From: an uncultured Actinomycetes bacterium
GTDB taxonomy: Bacteria; Actinomycetota; Acidimicrobiia; Acidimicrobiales; RAAP-2
Direction: 5' to 3'
Assembly: GCA_903900235.1 (NCBI GenBank)
Contig: CAIUMH010000038.1
Span: 1 to 64,000 of the forward strand
Length of the DNA stretch: 64,000 nt
Shown here in pieces: positions 1-9,330 of this stretch (its first letter is position 1; each line of letters starts with the position of its first letter). A program made the translations under genes and the position numbers. The notes beneath the pieces were generated by a model, which did not search any database, was not told the DNA's origin, and was given only the letters and a program-made list of their open reading frames with translations.

Positions 1-29
1 CCGTAGGGTACCGCCACCGTCCAACCTCG

Positions 30-292
30 CCATCTCGGGTTCCCTCCAGTGGGACCCGGAAGGCGATCTCTGATGTCTCGAGCCGTCGCCGCAGGACCCA
101 GTCCAAGCAAGCACAGGGCTGGCTCGCTTGTCCTCGCTCGGGCTGGATCCCCGGGGCACCCGCCGAGGGAGTGTTCGACGAGCCGGGGGAATCTGGGCCA
201 GCCCGGCGACGGCGCCCACTCCCGCCAGGAGTCCGGCCAGGGCCAGACCACTCTCAGCGTCACGCAGATGGGTGGAGGTGAACGCCGGGCTT
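30..292 (-). pseudogene. Degenerate partial copy of the 3' part of the saccharopine dehydrogenase-like gene at 2047..3231
   Basis: Blocks 52-98 and 108-292 are near-identical to 2082-2128 and 2188-2490, with internal deletions; the reading frame is destroyed. Confidence 0.8.
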
Positions 293-520
293 GGATGTCT
301 GGATCGATCCGGAACCCATCGATGGGCATTGTTCATGGCGGGGCGATGGCTCTCGCTGTCTTTCTCGAGGAGCCAGCAGTGATGGGGAACGAGTCACCTT
401 GATGCCATGGTGTTTGCACCGGCCCTCTGCTTGGGGGAGGATGCGGCGGGCACCGAGCAAGCGTCTTGGGAACGGTTGGTGCGCTTGAGTCCATCGTCAT
501 TCCAACGTCAGGGGAACCCA

Positions 521-829
521 ATGATCGAAGACGCAGCGGTCGCCGCACCAGAGGCCTACAAGGTGGTGTTCGAAAATGAGCGGGTACGTGTTCTCGAGTT
601 GCGCATGGAGCCAGCGGAGCGAACTGAGCCGCACGGCCACCCTGACATGGTGGTGGTGATGGTCGAAGGCGGAACCTTTCGGTTCGGTGGGCCCCATTCG
701 TCAAGCACCCCTGCCGATATTGAGATTCCCAGTGGGACCTTCAGTTTCCAACCGGCAGACCAGCACACGACCGAGAACATCGGTGGTGCCGCCGTCCACG
801 GCTTCCTTATTGAGCTAAAGGATTCCTGA
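521..829 (+). CDS. Small cupin-domain protein
   Basis: In-frame ATG within ORF 407..829; cupin-like pattern EPHGHPDMVVVMVEGG...ADQHTTENIGG. Confidence 0.7.
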   Translation: MIEDAAVAAPEAYKVVFENERVRVLELRMEPAERTEPHGHPDMVVVMVEGGTFRFGGPHSSSTPADIEIPSGTFSFQPADQHTTENIGGAAVHGFLIELKDS

Positions 830-964
830 GTTCTCTGCCGTTCGTGGCGGTGAGCGATGGCCAGAGGAAGTCGCCTTCGGCGCAAACGACCGACATCACT
901 GAAGCGTTGCTCTGGGGACGTTGATTGATGCGTGAACGATGCCTTGTTGGGTGCCCCTCCCAGT

Positions 965-1738
965 TCAGGGGCGCTCGCAGTGCCTCTCATACGAGTCGCA
1001 AAACAGCAAGTGGCCGCTATCGGCCAGCACGAGCATGCCTCCGGCCTTATACAACCTCGGTGCCCAGACGACGTAGTTGGGGTTTCCAGGAACCCGTCCT
1101 TTCAGCTCGAGATACCCCCTGCCAAAAATGCGAAGCCAGACGTTGGTTGCGTTGGGGATACCCGTCTGAAATACCACTGAATGATCGGCCACGCGGCGCT
1201 CAACGAGGTTCCCGTCGGCTTGCATCACAAGGTGGAAGAGGTGATTTTGAGACGAGAGGCGTTCTCCCGAATAGAGGTTCGACCGGTATCTCCAATCCAG
1301 TCGGTCATCAAGGGGAATTCCCTTAATCTCAGCCGTGCCGACCGAGTCACCCACGGCATTGACCGCCGTGACGGTGAAGGAAACGGGGGTATGCAGCGAG
1401 AGGCTGGGGAACCTATTGCCAGGAACGAACACGTGCCTGCACGCATCTCCACTGACGTGGACGCAGGTGGCCGAGGCCGCTAAGTCAACCAGCAGGACAT
1501 GGTCGCCATAGATCTTGTAGTGCGTCACCGGGGAACCCCCGTCGTAGCTCGGAGGGTTCCAGTGCAGATGAACGGCCTGATACCTGTCCGTGATGTTGAA
1601 TCCTGTCGGGGCATCAGGCGCAACAGCTGGGGTGCTCGCAGAGACCGCCGGGCTAGCGAACAGCAGTGCTCCACCGATCAACGACGCCGCAAGCAGGACC
1701 TTCGATCCCTCAGCGCGAATTCTCGTCACACGAGACAT
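965..1738 (-). CDS. Secreted protein with fibronectin type III-like and bulb-type (mannose-binding) lectin-like domains
   Basis: Signal peptide (VLLAASLIGGALLFASPAVSA); Fn3-like APTGFNIT..AVHLHWNPP..DGGSPVTHYKIY; B-lectin-like LVMQADGNLV and MLVLADSGHLLF. Confidence 0.7.
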   Translation of the reverse strand: MSRVTRIRAEGSKVLLAASLIGGALLFASPAVSASTPAVAPDAPTGFNITDRYQAVHLHWNPPSYDGGSPVTHYKIYGDHVLLVDLAASATCVHVSGDACRHVFVPGNRFPSLSLHTPVSFTVTAVNAVGDSVGTAEIKGIPLDDRLDWRYRSNLYSGERLSSQNHLFHLVMQADGNLVERRVADHSVVFQTGIPNATNVWLRIFGRGYLELKGRVPGNPNYVVWAPRLYKAGGMLVLADSGHLLFCDSYERHCERP

Positions 1739-2046
1739 GGTGCAACCCTTCCTTTCTAAGAATGTCGAACGACACCACTAGGCGGGTTCAATGGTGGAGG
1801 TCTTCTTGAGCAGTGACCAGCCAGGATCGGGACGCCAGCCCTCTGCTCGGGGGGTGCTGAGCGCCAGTGCGGCGATCCGCAGCCCTGACCTACCCCAACT
1901 CTGGTGCTCTCCGTTGACCACAGCCGCCCCACCTCGGCGTCGCGCTCTGATCACCCGTGACCTCGTGGCCCAACGTTGGGCTCCTGAATCACCGTCGCAC
2001 CCGAGGCATTACCGCTGATCGTCGATCTACCCCTGCGACTCGTTCA

Positions 2047-3231
2047 TCACCCGACTTCGCCGCCTCGGATTCCCACCGGGAGGACCCGGAAGGCGATGTC
2101 TGATGTCTCGAGCCGTCGCCGCAGGACCGAGCCCATGGCCACGGCTGTCGTCACCTGACCCGACGTCGGGTTGAGATCGTCGAAGGCCAAGCACAGGGCT
2201 GACTCGCTGATCATCTTGGCCGTCTCCGAGTAGCCAGGGTCACCCCCGGACACCTCGGTGACAACCTGACGCCCCGCTGACTCGCCGAAGAAGCGGACCC
2301 GGAACCATGAGCTGGCTCGCTTGTCCTCGCTCGGGCCGGATCCCTGCGGCACCCGTCGAGAGAGTGCTCGACGAGCCGGGGGAATCTGGGCCAGCCCGGC
2401 GACGGCGCCCACGCCCGCCAGGAGTCCGGCCAGGGCCAGACCACTCTCAGCATCAAGAAGGTGGGTGTAGGTAAACGCCGGTCCATAGGCCGGAAGCGCA
2501 CGGGCCGAGTCGGCCACGATCTGCGGATCAATCGTCGGCATGGGAAGAGCCCATCGTCCGGTGTCGCTGCTGCGTCCGAGCCGTGGTGAACCGATCGTGA
2601 TGGTCCGGCCGGGGGTCGGCCCCTCGGATGCCAACCTCCGAGTTCGGGCCGATTTCGCCTGCTTCATCCGACTCATCGCCCCGAGCGCCGAGGCGAAGGT
2701 GCCGCCGGAGAAGGTCCCTGACATCCGCACATGGCCCCGCACGTCGATGGGCTGATCCCCTCCGAGCTGCTCGACCGTGAACTGGACGCCAAGATCGTGA
2801 GGGATCGAATCGAAGCCGCAGGCGTGGACCAGTCGAGCTCCTGATCCCACTGCGACCTCGTGGTGACGCAGGTAGGTCTCGTCAACGAACTCGGACTCGC
2901 CGCACAGGTCGAGGTAGTCCGTACCTGCGGCAGCGCAGGCGCCAACCACGGGATCGCCGTGCTCGGTGTAGGGACCGACAGTCGTGATCAGCACCCGTGT
3001 GGAATTGGCCAGCTGGCGCAGACCCACTGGATCGGTGGCATCGACCACCACTAGGCCGACCTCGCGTCCCAAGCTCGCCGCCACCTCAGCCAGCTTGGCC
3101 TCGCTCCGGCCCGCGAGGCCCAGTCGCGCCGATGGCGGCGCCGTCGAGGTCAGCCGTTCAGCAATCAGTCGGCCAGTGAAGCCTGTTGCACCCAACACTA
3201 CGATGTCGAACTCTCGGTCAGTCATGACCAC
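2047..3231 (-). CDS. Saccharopine dehydrogenase NADP-binding domain / trans-acting enoyl reductase-like protein
   Basis: FDIVVLGATGFTGRLIAERL Rossmann N-terminus; ACGFDSIPHDLG motif. Confidence 0.85.
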   Translation of the reverse strand: MVMTDREFDIVVLGATGFTGRLIAERLTSTAPPSARLGLAGRSEAKLAEVAASLGREVGLVVVDATDPVGLRQLANSTRVLITTVGPYTEHGDPVVGACAAAGTDYLDLCGESEFVDETYLRHHEVAVGSGARLVHACGFDSIPHDLGVQFTVEQLGGDQPIDVRGHVRMSGTFSGGTFASALGAMSRMKQAKSARTRRLASEGPTPGRTITIGSPRLGRSSDTGRWALPMPTIDPQIVADSARALPAYGPAFTYTHLLDAESGLALAGLLAGVGAVAGLAQIPPARRALSRRVPQGSGPSEDKRASSWFRVRFFGESAGRQVVTEVSGGDPGYSETAKMISESALCLAFDDLNPTSGQVTTAVAMGSVLRRRLETSDIAFRVLPVGIRGGEVG

Positions 3232-3292
3232 AGTCTCCCCCGGATCCTCGAGCGGTGGCGTGACACCTAGGCCTCGTCACTACGCTGTGGCG

Positions 3293-4810
3293 ATGACCTC
3301 CCCTGTTGTGGGCAACCACGTCCACGTTCCCGACCCTCGGCGATGGCGGGCCCTTGTGGTCATCGCCATCGCTCAGCTCATGGTGGTACTCGACGCATCG
3401 ATCGTCAACATCGCCCTGCCCGACGCCCAGCGGGAGCTCCACATCTCCGCTGCCAACCGCCAGTGGGTTGTGACTGCCTACACACTCGCGTTCGGTGGCC
3501 TCCTCCTCCTCGGCGGACGCATCGCCGACTACGCCGGCCGCAAGCGAGTGTTCGTGATCGGCCTGATCGGGTTCGCTGGAGCATCGGCCCTCGGAGGGTT
3601 CGCCCCCGACCAAGCCCTGCTGTTCACCGCCCGTGCTCTGCAAGGTGCCTTCGGTGCCATCCTCGCCCCTGCTGCCCTCTCGCTGATCTCGGTCACCTTC
3701 GTCGACTCGAAGGAACGAGCGAAGGCCTTTGGTGTCTACGGCGCGCTCTCGGGCGCCGGCGCCGCCATCGGTCTCATTGCCGGTGGCCTGCTTACGCAGT
3801 ACGCCTCTTGGCGCTGGTGCCTCTTCGTGAATATCCCCATGGCCCTGATCGCCGTCGCTCTGGCCATCCCCAACGTCCGCGAGAGCCGGATCCACGGCAC
3901 CACTCGCTACGACGTGCCCGGGGCACTGCTGTCGACGATGGGCTTCATCTCGCTGGTCTATGGCATCACCGAGGCTGCCAACCCGAGTCTCGGCTGGTCC
4001 TCTCCACGAGCCATCGGCTTCATCGCCGCCGGAGCCGTCCTTCTCGTCGCCTTCGTGGCCTTCGAGTCGAGGACCAGCAATCCCCTTCTCCCCATGAGCA
4101 TCCTGCTCGACCGGGTCCGCGGTGGTTCCTATCTGGCCCAGTTCCTCTTGGCCTCAGGTCTGTTCGGCATGTTCTTGTTCATGACCTTCTACTTCCAGGG
4201 TGTCCATGGCTTCAGCCCGGTCCGTGCCGGCCTGTGCTTCCTCCCCTTCTCCCTCGGCGTGGTCACCTCAGCCGGGGTCTCGAGCCAACTACTCCCTCGA
4301 GTTGGGCCTCGTCCGCTCGGAACCTTGGGGCTCCTCATGGCCAGCGGCGGCCTGCTGTACCTGTCGCGAATCACGTTTGACTCGAGCTACGTCTCCTCGG
4401 TGCTCCCGGCACTCATCCTGATGAGTCTCGGGCTCGGCGCCGTGTTCGTGGTGGTCTCCTCAACGGCACTGTTCAACGTGCCCTTCCATGAGTCCGGCGT
4501 GGCCTCGGCTGTGCTCAATACCACCCAGCAGATCGGGGGCTCGCTCGGCACGGCCATCTTCAACACGTTGGCGATCAGTGCCACCGCCGCCTACGCCATC
4601 GCCCATCCGTGGAGTGGTCCAACGTTGCCTCCCGGTGTCTCACCGCCCGACGCCCTCACCCATGGGTTCTCGGTCGCCTTCGAGCTCGGATCAGGCTGCA
4701 TGCTGGTGGCCGCCATCGTGTTCTTCACCCTGGTCAACGTCGATCGGCACCACCTCGGCCAGCACGATGACGTGGGTGAACCCGACGAGGATGAGGTGTT
4801 GAGCTCCTGA
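3293..4810 (+). CDS. MFS transporter, DHA2 (EmrB/QacA) type
   Basis: MVVLDASIVNIALPDAQ; about 14 hydrophobic segments; GRIADYAGRKRVF. Confidence 0.9.
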   Translation: MTSPVVGNHVHVPDPRRWRALVVIAIAQLMVVLDASIVNIALPDAQRELHISAANRQWVVTAYTLAFGGLLLLGGRIADYAGRKRVFVIGLIGFAGASALGGFAPDQALLFTARALQGAFGAILAPAALSLISVTFVDSKERAKAFGVYGALSGAGAAIGLIAGGLLTQYASWRWCLFVNIPMALIAVALAIPNVRESRIHGTTRYDVPGALLSTMGFISLVYGITEAANPSLGWSSPRAIGFIAAGAVLLVAFVAFESRTSNPLLPMSILLDRVRGGSYLAQFLLASGLFGMFLFMTFYFQGVHGFSPVRAGLCFLPFSLGVVTSAGVSSQLLPRVGPRPLGTLGLLMASGGLLYLSRITFDSSYVSSVLPALILMSLGLGAVFVVVSSTALFNVPFHESGVASAVLNTTQQIGGSLGTAIFNTLAISATAAYAIAHPWSGPTLPPGVSPPDALTHGFSVAFELGSGCMLVAAIVFFTLVNVDRHHLGQHDDVGEPDEDEVLSS

Positions 4811-4829
4811 GCCCTGCTCGGCGGCCACG

Positions 4830-5921
4830 CTAGGGAGCGGTCACCCGTCCGAATCCGGCGAGATCCTTCCAGAAGATCGAGTTGAGCTGAACCAGAGACC
4901 CTGCGTGCGGGGCGTCGATCATGATCCCGTTGCCGACATAGATGCCGACGTGACCGATGTCGCGCTCGAAGAAGACGAGGTCGCCCGGCTGGAGGTCGGT
5001 GAACGAGATCCGAGTCGTTGCCGCGAACTGATCCTTGGCCACCCGAGGCAGGGTGACCCCTCCTGCCGACCATGCCTGTTGGACCAGCCCCGAGCAGTCG
5101 AAGGCCGTAGGACCGGCGGCCCCCCAAGAATACGGCTTGCCGATCTGATCGGTGGCGAACGTCAGTGCCGCTGGCGCACCGGCGAGGACGCCAGCAGGGT
5201 CCACCACGCCCTTGGGAAGCCCCAGACTCCCGGCCCGGAGCATCCTGGCCACCCCTGAGTCTCCAGCGAGCTCGAGCTGAGCCAAGGCCGCCTTGGTCGG
5301 GCCATCGATGGTGGCCAGCGTGACGAGTAACTCCGCCTCGCCGGCCCGGGCCTGATGCAGGGCCTTGGCCGCTACCCGCCGATGTGACGCCGCGGTGGCC
5401 TGGTTGGCGATCGCCTGCTCACTGGCAGTCCGGCGAAGGTTCCGGAGCCATTCGAGTTCGGAAAGCTTGGCGGCCAGCCCTTCACCCACCACAGCGCCAT
5501 AGGCTCGAGATATCTGCTGGACGTTGGCCGCCGACGGACTCATGAACTGCGCAAGTGCACCCGCATGGATGTCGCTACCGACATAGGCCCGAATCACCAG
5601 CCGCTGCGCCTGATGACGCAGGTCACGGTAGGCCCCGGCGGTGGCGGCCAACTGGCCCGCAGCCACTCGAGCGGCCGTGGTTGCAGAGTGTGCAGCTTGG
5701 GTGGCGCGCAAATACTGGGCATCGAGCCGATCGAGGGTCGTCGTCATCGCCCGGATCCGACTCAGGAGGTCGCTTGCGGCGCGCGTCTGCGCCACCGTTG
5801 GTTGAGGCGGGGGTGCCGCGGAGACTGCGGTCGCAGGAACGACCACCAGCCCTCCGGCCATCACCCAAACCAGAGCACGTTGAGCCCAAGCGGTCAGGAG
5901 CGGCGTTCGGACTCGGCACAT
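4830..5921 (-). CDS. NlpC/P60-family peptidoglycan endopeptidase with N-terminal coiled coil
   Basis: Signal peptide; AFDCSGLVQQAW, LQPGDLVFFERDIGHVGIYVGNG. Confidence 0.92.
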   Translation of the reverse strand: MCRVRTPLLTAWAQRALVWVMAGGLVVVPATAVSAAPPPQPTVAQTRAASDLLSRIRAMTTTLDRLDAQYLRATQAAHSATTAARVAAGQLAATAGAYRDLRHQAQRLVIRAYVGSDIHAGALAQFMSPSAANVQQISRAYGAVVGEGLAAKLSELEWLRNLRRTASEQAIANQATAASHRRVAAKALHQARAGEAELLVTLATIDGPTKAALAQLELAGDSGVARMLRAGSLGLPKGVVDPAGVLAGAPAALTFATDQIGKPYSWGAAGPTAFDCSGLVQQAWSAGGVTLPRVAKDQFAATTRISFTDLQPGDLVFFERDIGHVGIYVGNGIMIDAPHAGSLVQLNSIFWKDLAGFGRVTAP

Positions 5922-6003
5922 CGGACCATCAGTCTCACAGCCAAAGGTGAACGTCGTCGGGTCAGGAGATATCTCCTAGGCAACACCTGGGTGAACTCTC
6001 CGC

Positions 6004-7371
6004 CTACTGGCCAGAGAGCACCTCGATGGTCTGGGCTGGAAGCTTCGAGTGGTCGAGGATCCCATCGGACGGGATCGTGACCACCAGGTCCGGCACTGTC
6101 GTGGCCTCAAGGTCGGGCACCGCAAGGGTGGTCATCGACGTCACCCTGGTGGGTCCGCCGGTGATGCGCAGATCGGCGATATCGGTGGCGGTGGTGTTGG
6201 CCAAGACCAGGCGGCGGCCGCCTCCAGGCATACCGATGGCCCATGCCGACACACCAGGCGGCAGAGCTCCGGTGGTGGTTCGGATGCGCAACAGCCTGCC
6301 CCCTTCCAGGCCGGCCACCAGTTGGAGCCCGCTCATGATCGGCGTCCGGCTGAGCAGCTGGGGGGTCTGCGAATCTGATGGGCAGAGCGGTGAGTAGGTC
6401 TGACAGCGAAGGACATTGGTCTGGATACCCACACGGACCACACCACCGCTGGCCGCGGTGAGCAGGGCCCGAACCACCCAGAGTGCCGAGGCCGCCTGCC
6501 ACTGCACTGGAGCGGTCGAACCACACGAGACCGAGTTGAACTCATCGAGTGCGACCGGGATCCCGAGCACATCGGCCAGGCTGTGATCATTGGCGATGGC
6601 TGCGGCCTCTCGGGCAAGGGATCGATCCGAGAGCAGCGCCGAGATGCGCACACCCTTCTTGCCGCAGTCGGAGAAGGGGTAGAAGTGGTCACCGAACTCA
6701 GACAGACCCGCCGACACCCTTGGAGTCGCCAACAGCTGGTCGTACCAGGCGGGGAGATAGGAGTCGGGGCCGGTGAACCGCGTCCCTCGGGACCGAGCGA
6801 GGATGGCCCTCCGGACCGCTGACCATCGTTGGGCGTATTGCTCGAACGACATCGGGTTCCGATACATGTAGGTATAGAGCTCGGGCTCGTTGCCCAGATG
6901 CACGTTGCGCAGCGATGGGCCAAGGATCTTGGTGGCAGCCACCACCTCGTCGGCGGCTCTCGCTGGGTCGTCGTGGTAGAGGTTGATCGCGAGGTCGACC
7001 TTCCAGCCGGTGGCGGTCGCTAGTGCGGCCACCGTGCGGAGCTTGTCCGGGGTGATGGTCGCTGTGGCCCATGCGGGTATGGGGTCGTCGGGCTTCCGCT
7101 GCCAGACCGTGGAGCGGTCGGCTGACGACCCGGCGAAGGTTACGACGCCGGGCCCAAGTGCCAGCATCTCGTCGACCATGTTCGACACTGACGGGTCAAA
7201 GGCTGCCGAACCCATCGTCGAGGCCTCCACGGACAGGCCGAGGAACCCTTCGGGGATGGCGCCCACCGGACCGCGGACATCAAGGGTGATCGGCGAACTC
7301 GTGGCCCCCGCTGGCAACCCCGCCCCCATGGATGCCGCAAGCAGCAACATCACCACGATGCGACGAACCAT
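6004..7371 (-). CDS. Secreted glycoside hydrolase, GH79 (heparanase/beta-glucuronidase)-like
   Basis: Signal peptide from the internal start MVRRIVVMLLLAASMGAG; VHLGNEPELY and ALDEFNS match GH-A clan acid/base and nucleophile contexts. Confidence 0.65.
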   Translation of the reverse strand: MVRRIVVMLLLAASMGAGLPAGATSSPITLDVRGPVGAIPEGFLGLSVEASTMGSAAFDPSVSNMVDEMLALGPGVVTFAGSSADRSTVWQRKPDDPIPAWATATITPDKLRTVAALATATGWKVDLAINLYHDDPARAADEVVAATKILGPSLRNVHLGNEPELYTYMYRNPMSFEQYAQRWSAVRRAILARSRGTRFTGPDSYLPAWYDQLLATPRVSAGLSEFGDHFYPFSDCGKKGVRISALLSDRSLAREAAAIANDHSLADVLGIPVALDEFNSVSCGSTAPVQWQAASALWVVRALLTAASGGVVRVGIQTNVLRCQTYSPLCPSDSQTPQLLSRTPIMSGLQLVAGLEGGRLLRIRTTTGALPPGVSAWAIGMPGGGRRLVLANTTATDIADLRITGGPTRVTSMTTLAVPDLEATTVPDLVVTIPSDGILDHSKLPAQTIEVLSGQ

Positions 7372-7475
7372 GGCCGAAGGATAGAGGCGGATGGTTGAGA
7401 ACCCGGTGCAGCCCGCGACCACCCTTCGTCCCAGCCGCGTCGTAGGGTTGGGGCTCAAGCGTTGGAGGGTTCGCA

Positions 7476-8018
7476 ATGTCTCATCTCGTGGTCGCTGGCC
7501 TAGTCGGTTTCATCGGTGCATTCCTCGGACTGATGGCGGCAGCCACATTGGTCTTTTTCTGGGCCAAGAAGCGTCTCGTGATGGTTCAAGCTCGACTGCT
7601 CACCCGGGTCGCTGCTGGCGATGTTTCCTGGCGAAGCCTCGTCGCCGCCCTCCGGATCCGCCGCCACGCGGTGACCATCGCCATGGTTCGTCGACAGCTG
7701 CTTCAAGACGCCAACCGTGCCTCCCTGGCGGTTGCGGAGGCAGAGCGCCTTGGCGTTGCGGGCGATCAGATGGGCATGGAGGCCGCCACCTTGACAGTGG
7801 CCGCCCGTGACCTCGATGCCCATCTTGGAAGGATCGCCACTGCTGGCATCGATCCGGTCCTCTTCGCTCGGGCCGGCGACCTCGGCATCGCTGCCCACCG
7901 CCTCCAGCGCGACGCCGAGCGGCTCGCCGGGCGGGCGGCTAGCGCTGGCGTTATCCGGCCGACACAGCCGACCGGACCGGATGATCACGGACCGTTCCGT
8001 CACCCCAGCCTCGGCTGA
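7476..8018 (+). CDS. Hypothetical protein with one N-terminal transmembrane helix
   Basis: ORF with hydrophobic N-terminus VVAGLVGFIGAFLGLMAAATLVFFWA. Confidence 0.55.
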   Translation: MSHLVVAGLVGFIGAFLGLMAAATLVFFWAKKRLVMVQARLLTRVAAGDVSWRSLVAALRIRRHAVTIAMVRRQLLQDANRASLAVAEAERLGVAGDQMGMEAATLTVAARDLDAHLGRIATAGIDPVLFARAGDLGIAAHRLQRDAERLAGRAASAGVIRPTQPTGPDDHGPFRHPSLG

Positions 8019-8067
8019 GGGTTCTGCCGTCGATACGCTGCTCCACGACAGGATCCACGGGGGAAGT

Positions 8068-9321
8068 ATGCGACGAGGTCTGATGCCAGGAGTGCTGGCC
8101 CTGGCTGCAGGGTTCGGATCATTACTCCCATCGGGGAGCGCAGCAGCCGTCTCGCCGGCACCAGGCATCGACCACGTCGTGGTCATCAACCTCGAGAACG
8201 AGTCCTATGCCACGACCTTCGGCAGCGGATCGCCGGCCACCTATCTGACCAAGACCCTGGTACCCCAAGGAACCCTGATCACCCACTACTACGCCACTGC
8301 TCACGTGAGCCTGCCCAACTATCTCGCCGAGGTATCCGGGCAGGCCCCCAACCCCACCACCCAATTCGACTGCGGGGGCAGGTTCGCCAATGTGAAGCCC
8401 GGGACCGAGGCGCCCGGTGGCCTCGGCCAGGTGCGGGCGAAGAGAGGCTGCGTCTATCCCGCCACGGTCAGCACCGTCGCCGATCAGATCGACCGTCTCT
8501 CCCCACCCGACCCGACCACTCATCTGGCCAGATGGCGGGCCTACCAGGAAGACATGGGGAGTGATCGTGTCCGCGATGGCGGCAGGACCTGCGCCCATCC
8601 CGCCGTTGGATCCCCCAACACCACGAACTTCGCCAGCCTGGCCAGCGGCTACGCCGCCCGCCACAACCCCTTCGTGTGGTTCCATTCGGTCATCGATCGC
8701 ACGGAGGTCTGCGCGGCCAACGTGCTCCCGCTCGGAACACTCGATCGATCGGGCCACCCCCGATCCTCTGGTCCATTGGCGCAGGACTTCTCCTCCACCT
8801 CGGCCGACCGCACCCCGGCATTGGCGTTCATCACCCCCAGCCTGTGCAACGACGGTCACGACGAGGTCTGCACCTCGAAGAGCGCTGCCGGCGGAACCAT
8901 CGGAGGACTGGTGGCCGCAGATGCGTGGCTGCGCGCTTGGGTGCCCCTGCTGCTCGCCTCCCGGGTGGCCCAGGAAGGCCATCTCCTCGTCGTGATCACC
9001 TTCGACGAGGCCTCGGTGTTCCAGGCCAAGGCCGGGGCGGCCTGCTGCTCCGAGCAATCCGGGCCCAATGTCACCTCGGCCGGGCTCGGCTTCGGGCCGG
9101 GTGGCGGCCAGGTCGGCGCCTTGTTGCTCGGCCCTGCCTCGGTGGTGGCCTCGGGCGCCCGTGACACCACCGACCACTTCAATCACTACAGCCTGCTGCG
9201 CACGATCGAGGATCTGCTGGGGATCACCGCTGGCGGATCCGATGGTCTTGGTCATCTCGGCATGGCCGGGGCGCCCGGTGTGACGAGTTTCGGAAGCAAT
9301 GTCTTCACCGAGGTCGGCTGA
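8068..9321 (+). CDS. Secreted phosphoesterase (phospholipase C / acid phosphatase-like)
   Basis: Signal peptide; IDHVVVINLENESYATTFG; LVVITFDEAS. Confidence 0.8.
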   Translation: MRRGLMPGVLALAAGFGSLLPSGSAAAVSPAPGIDHVVVINLENESYATTFGSGSPATYLTKTLVPQGTLITHYYATAHVSLPNYLAEVSGQAPNPTTQFDCGGRFANVKPGTEAPGGLGQVRAKRGCVYPATVSTVADQIDRLSPPDPTTHLARWRAYQEDMGSDRVRDGGRTCAHPAVGSPNTTNFASLASGYAARHNPFVWFHSVIDRTEVCAANVLPLGTLDRSGHPRSSGPLAQDFSSTSADRTPALAFITPSLCNDGHDEVCTSKSAAGGTIGGLVAADAWLRAWVPLLLASRVAQEGHLLVVITFDEASVFQAKAGAACCSEQSGPNVTSAGLGFGPGGGQVGALLLGPASVVASGARDTTDHFNHYSLLRTIEDLLGITAGGSDGLGHLGMAGAPGVTSFGSNVFTEVG

Positions 9322-9330
9322 GACGAAATC

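Noticed and set aside
2984-3292. 103-residue N-terminal extension of the DHA2 transporter
   Set aside because: Overlaps the opposite-strand dehydrogenase gene; the transporter family starts just before MVVLDASIVN
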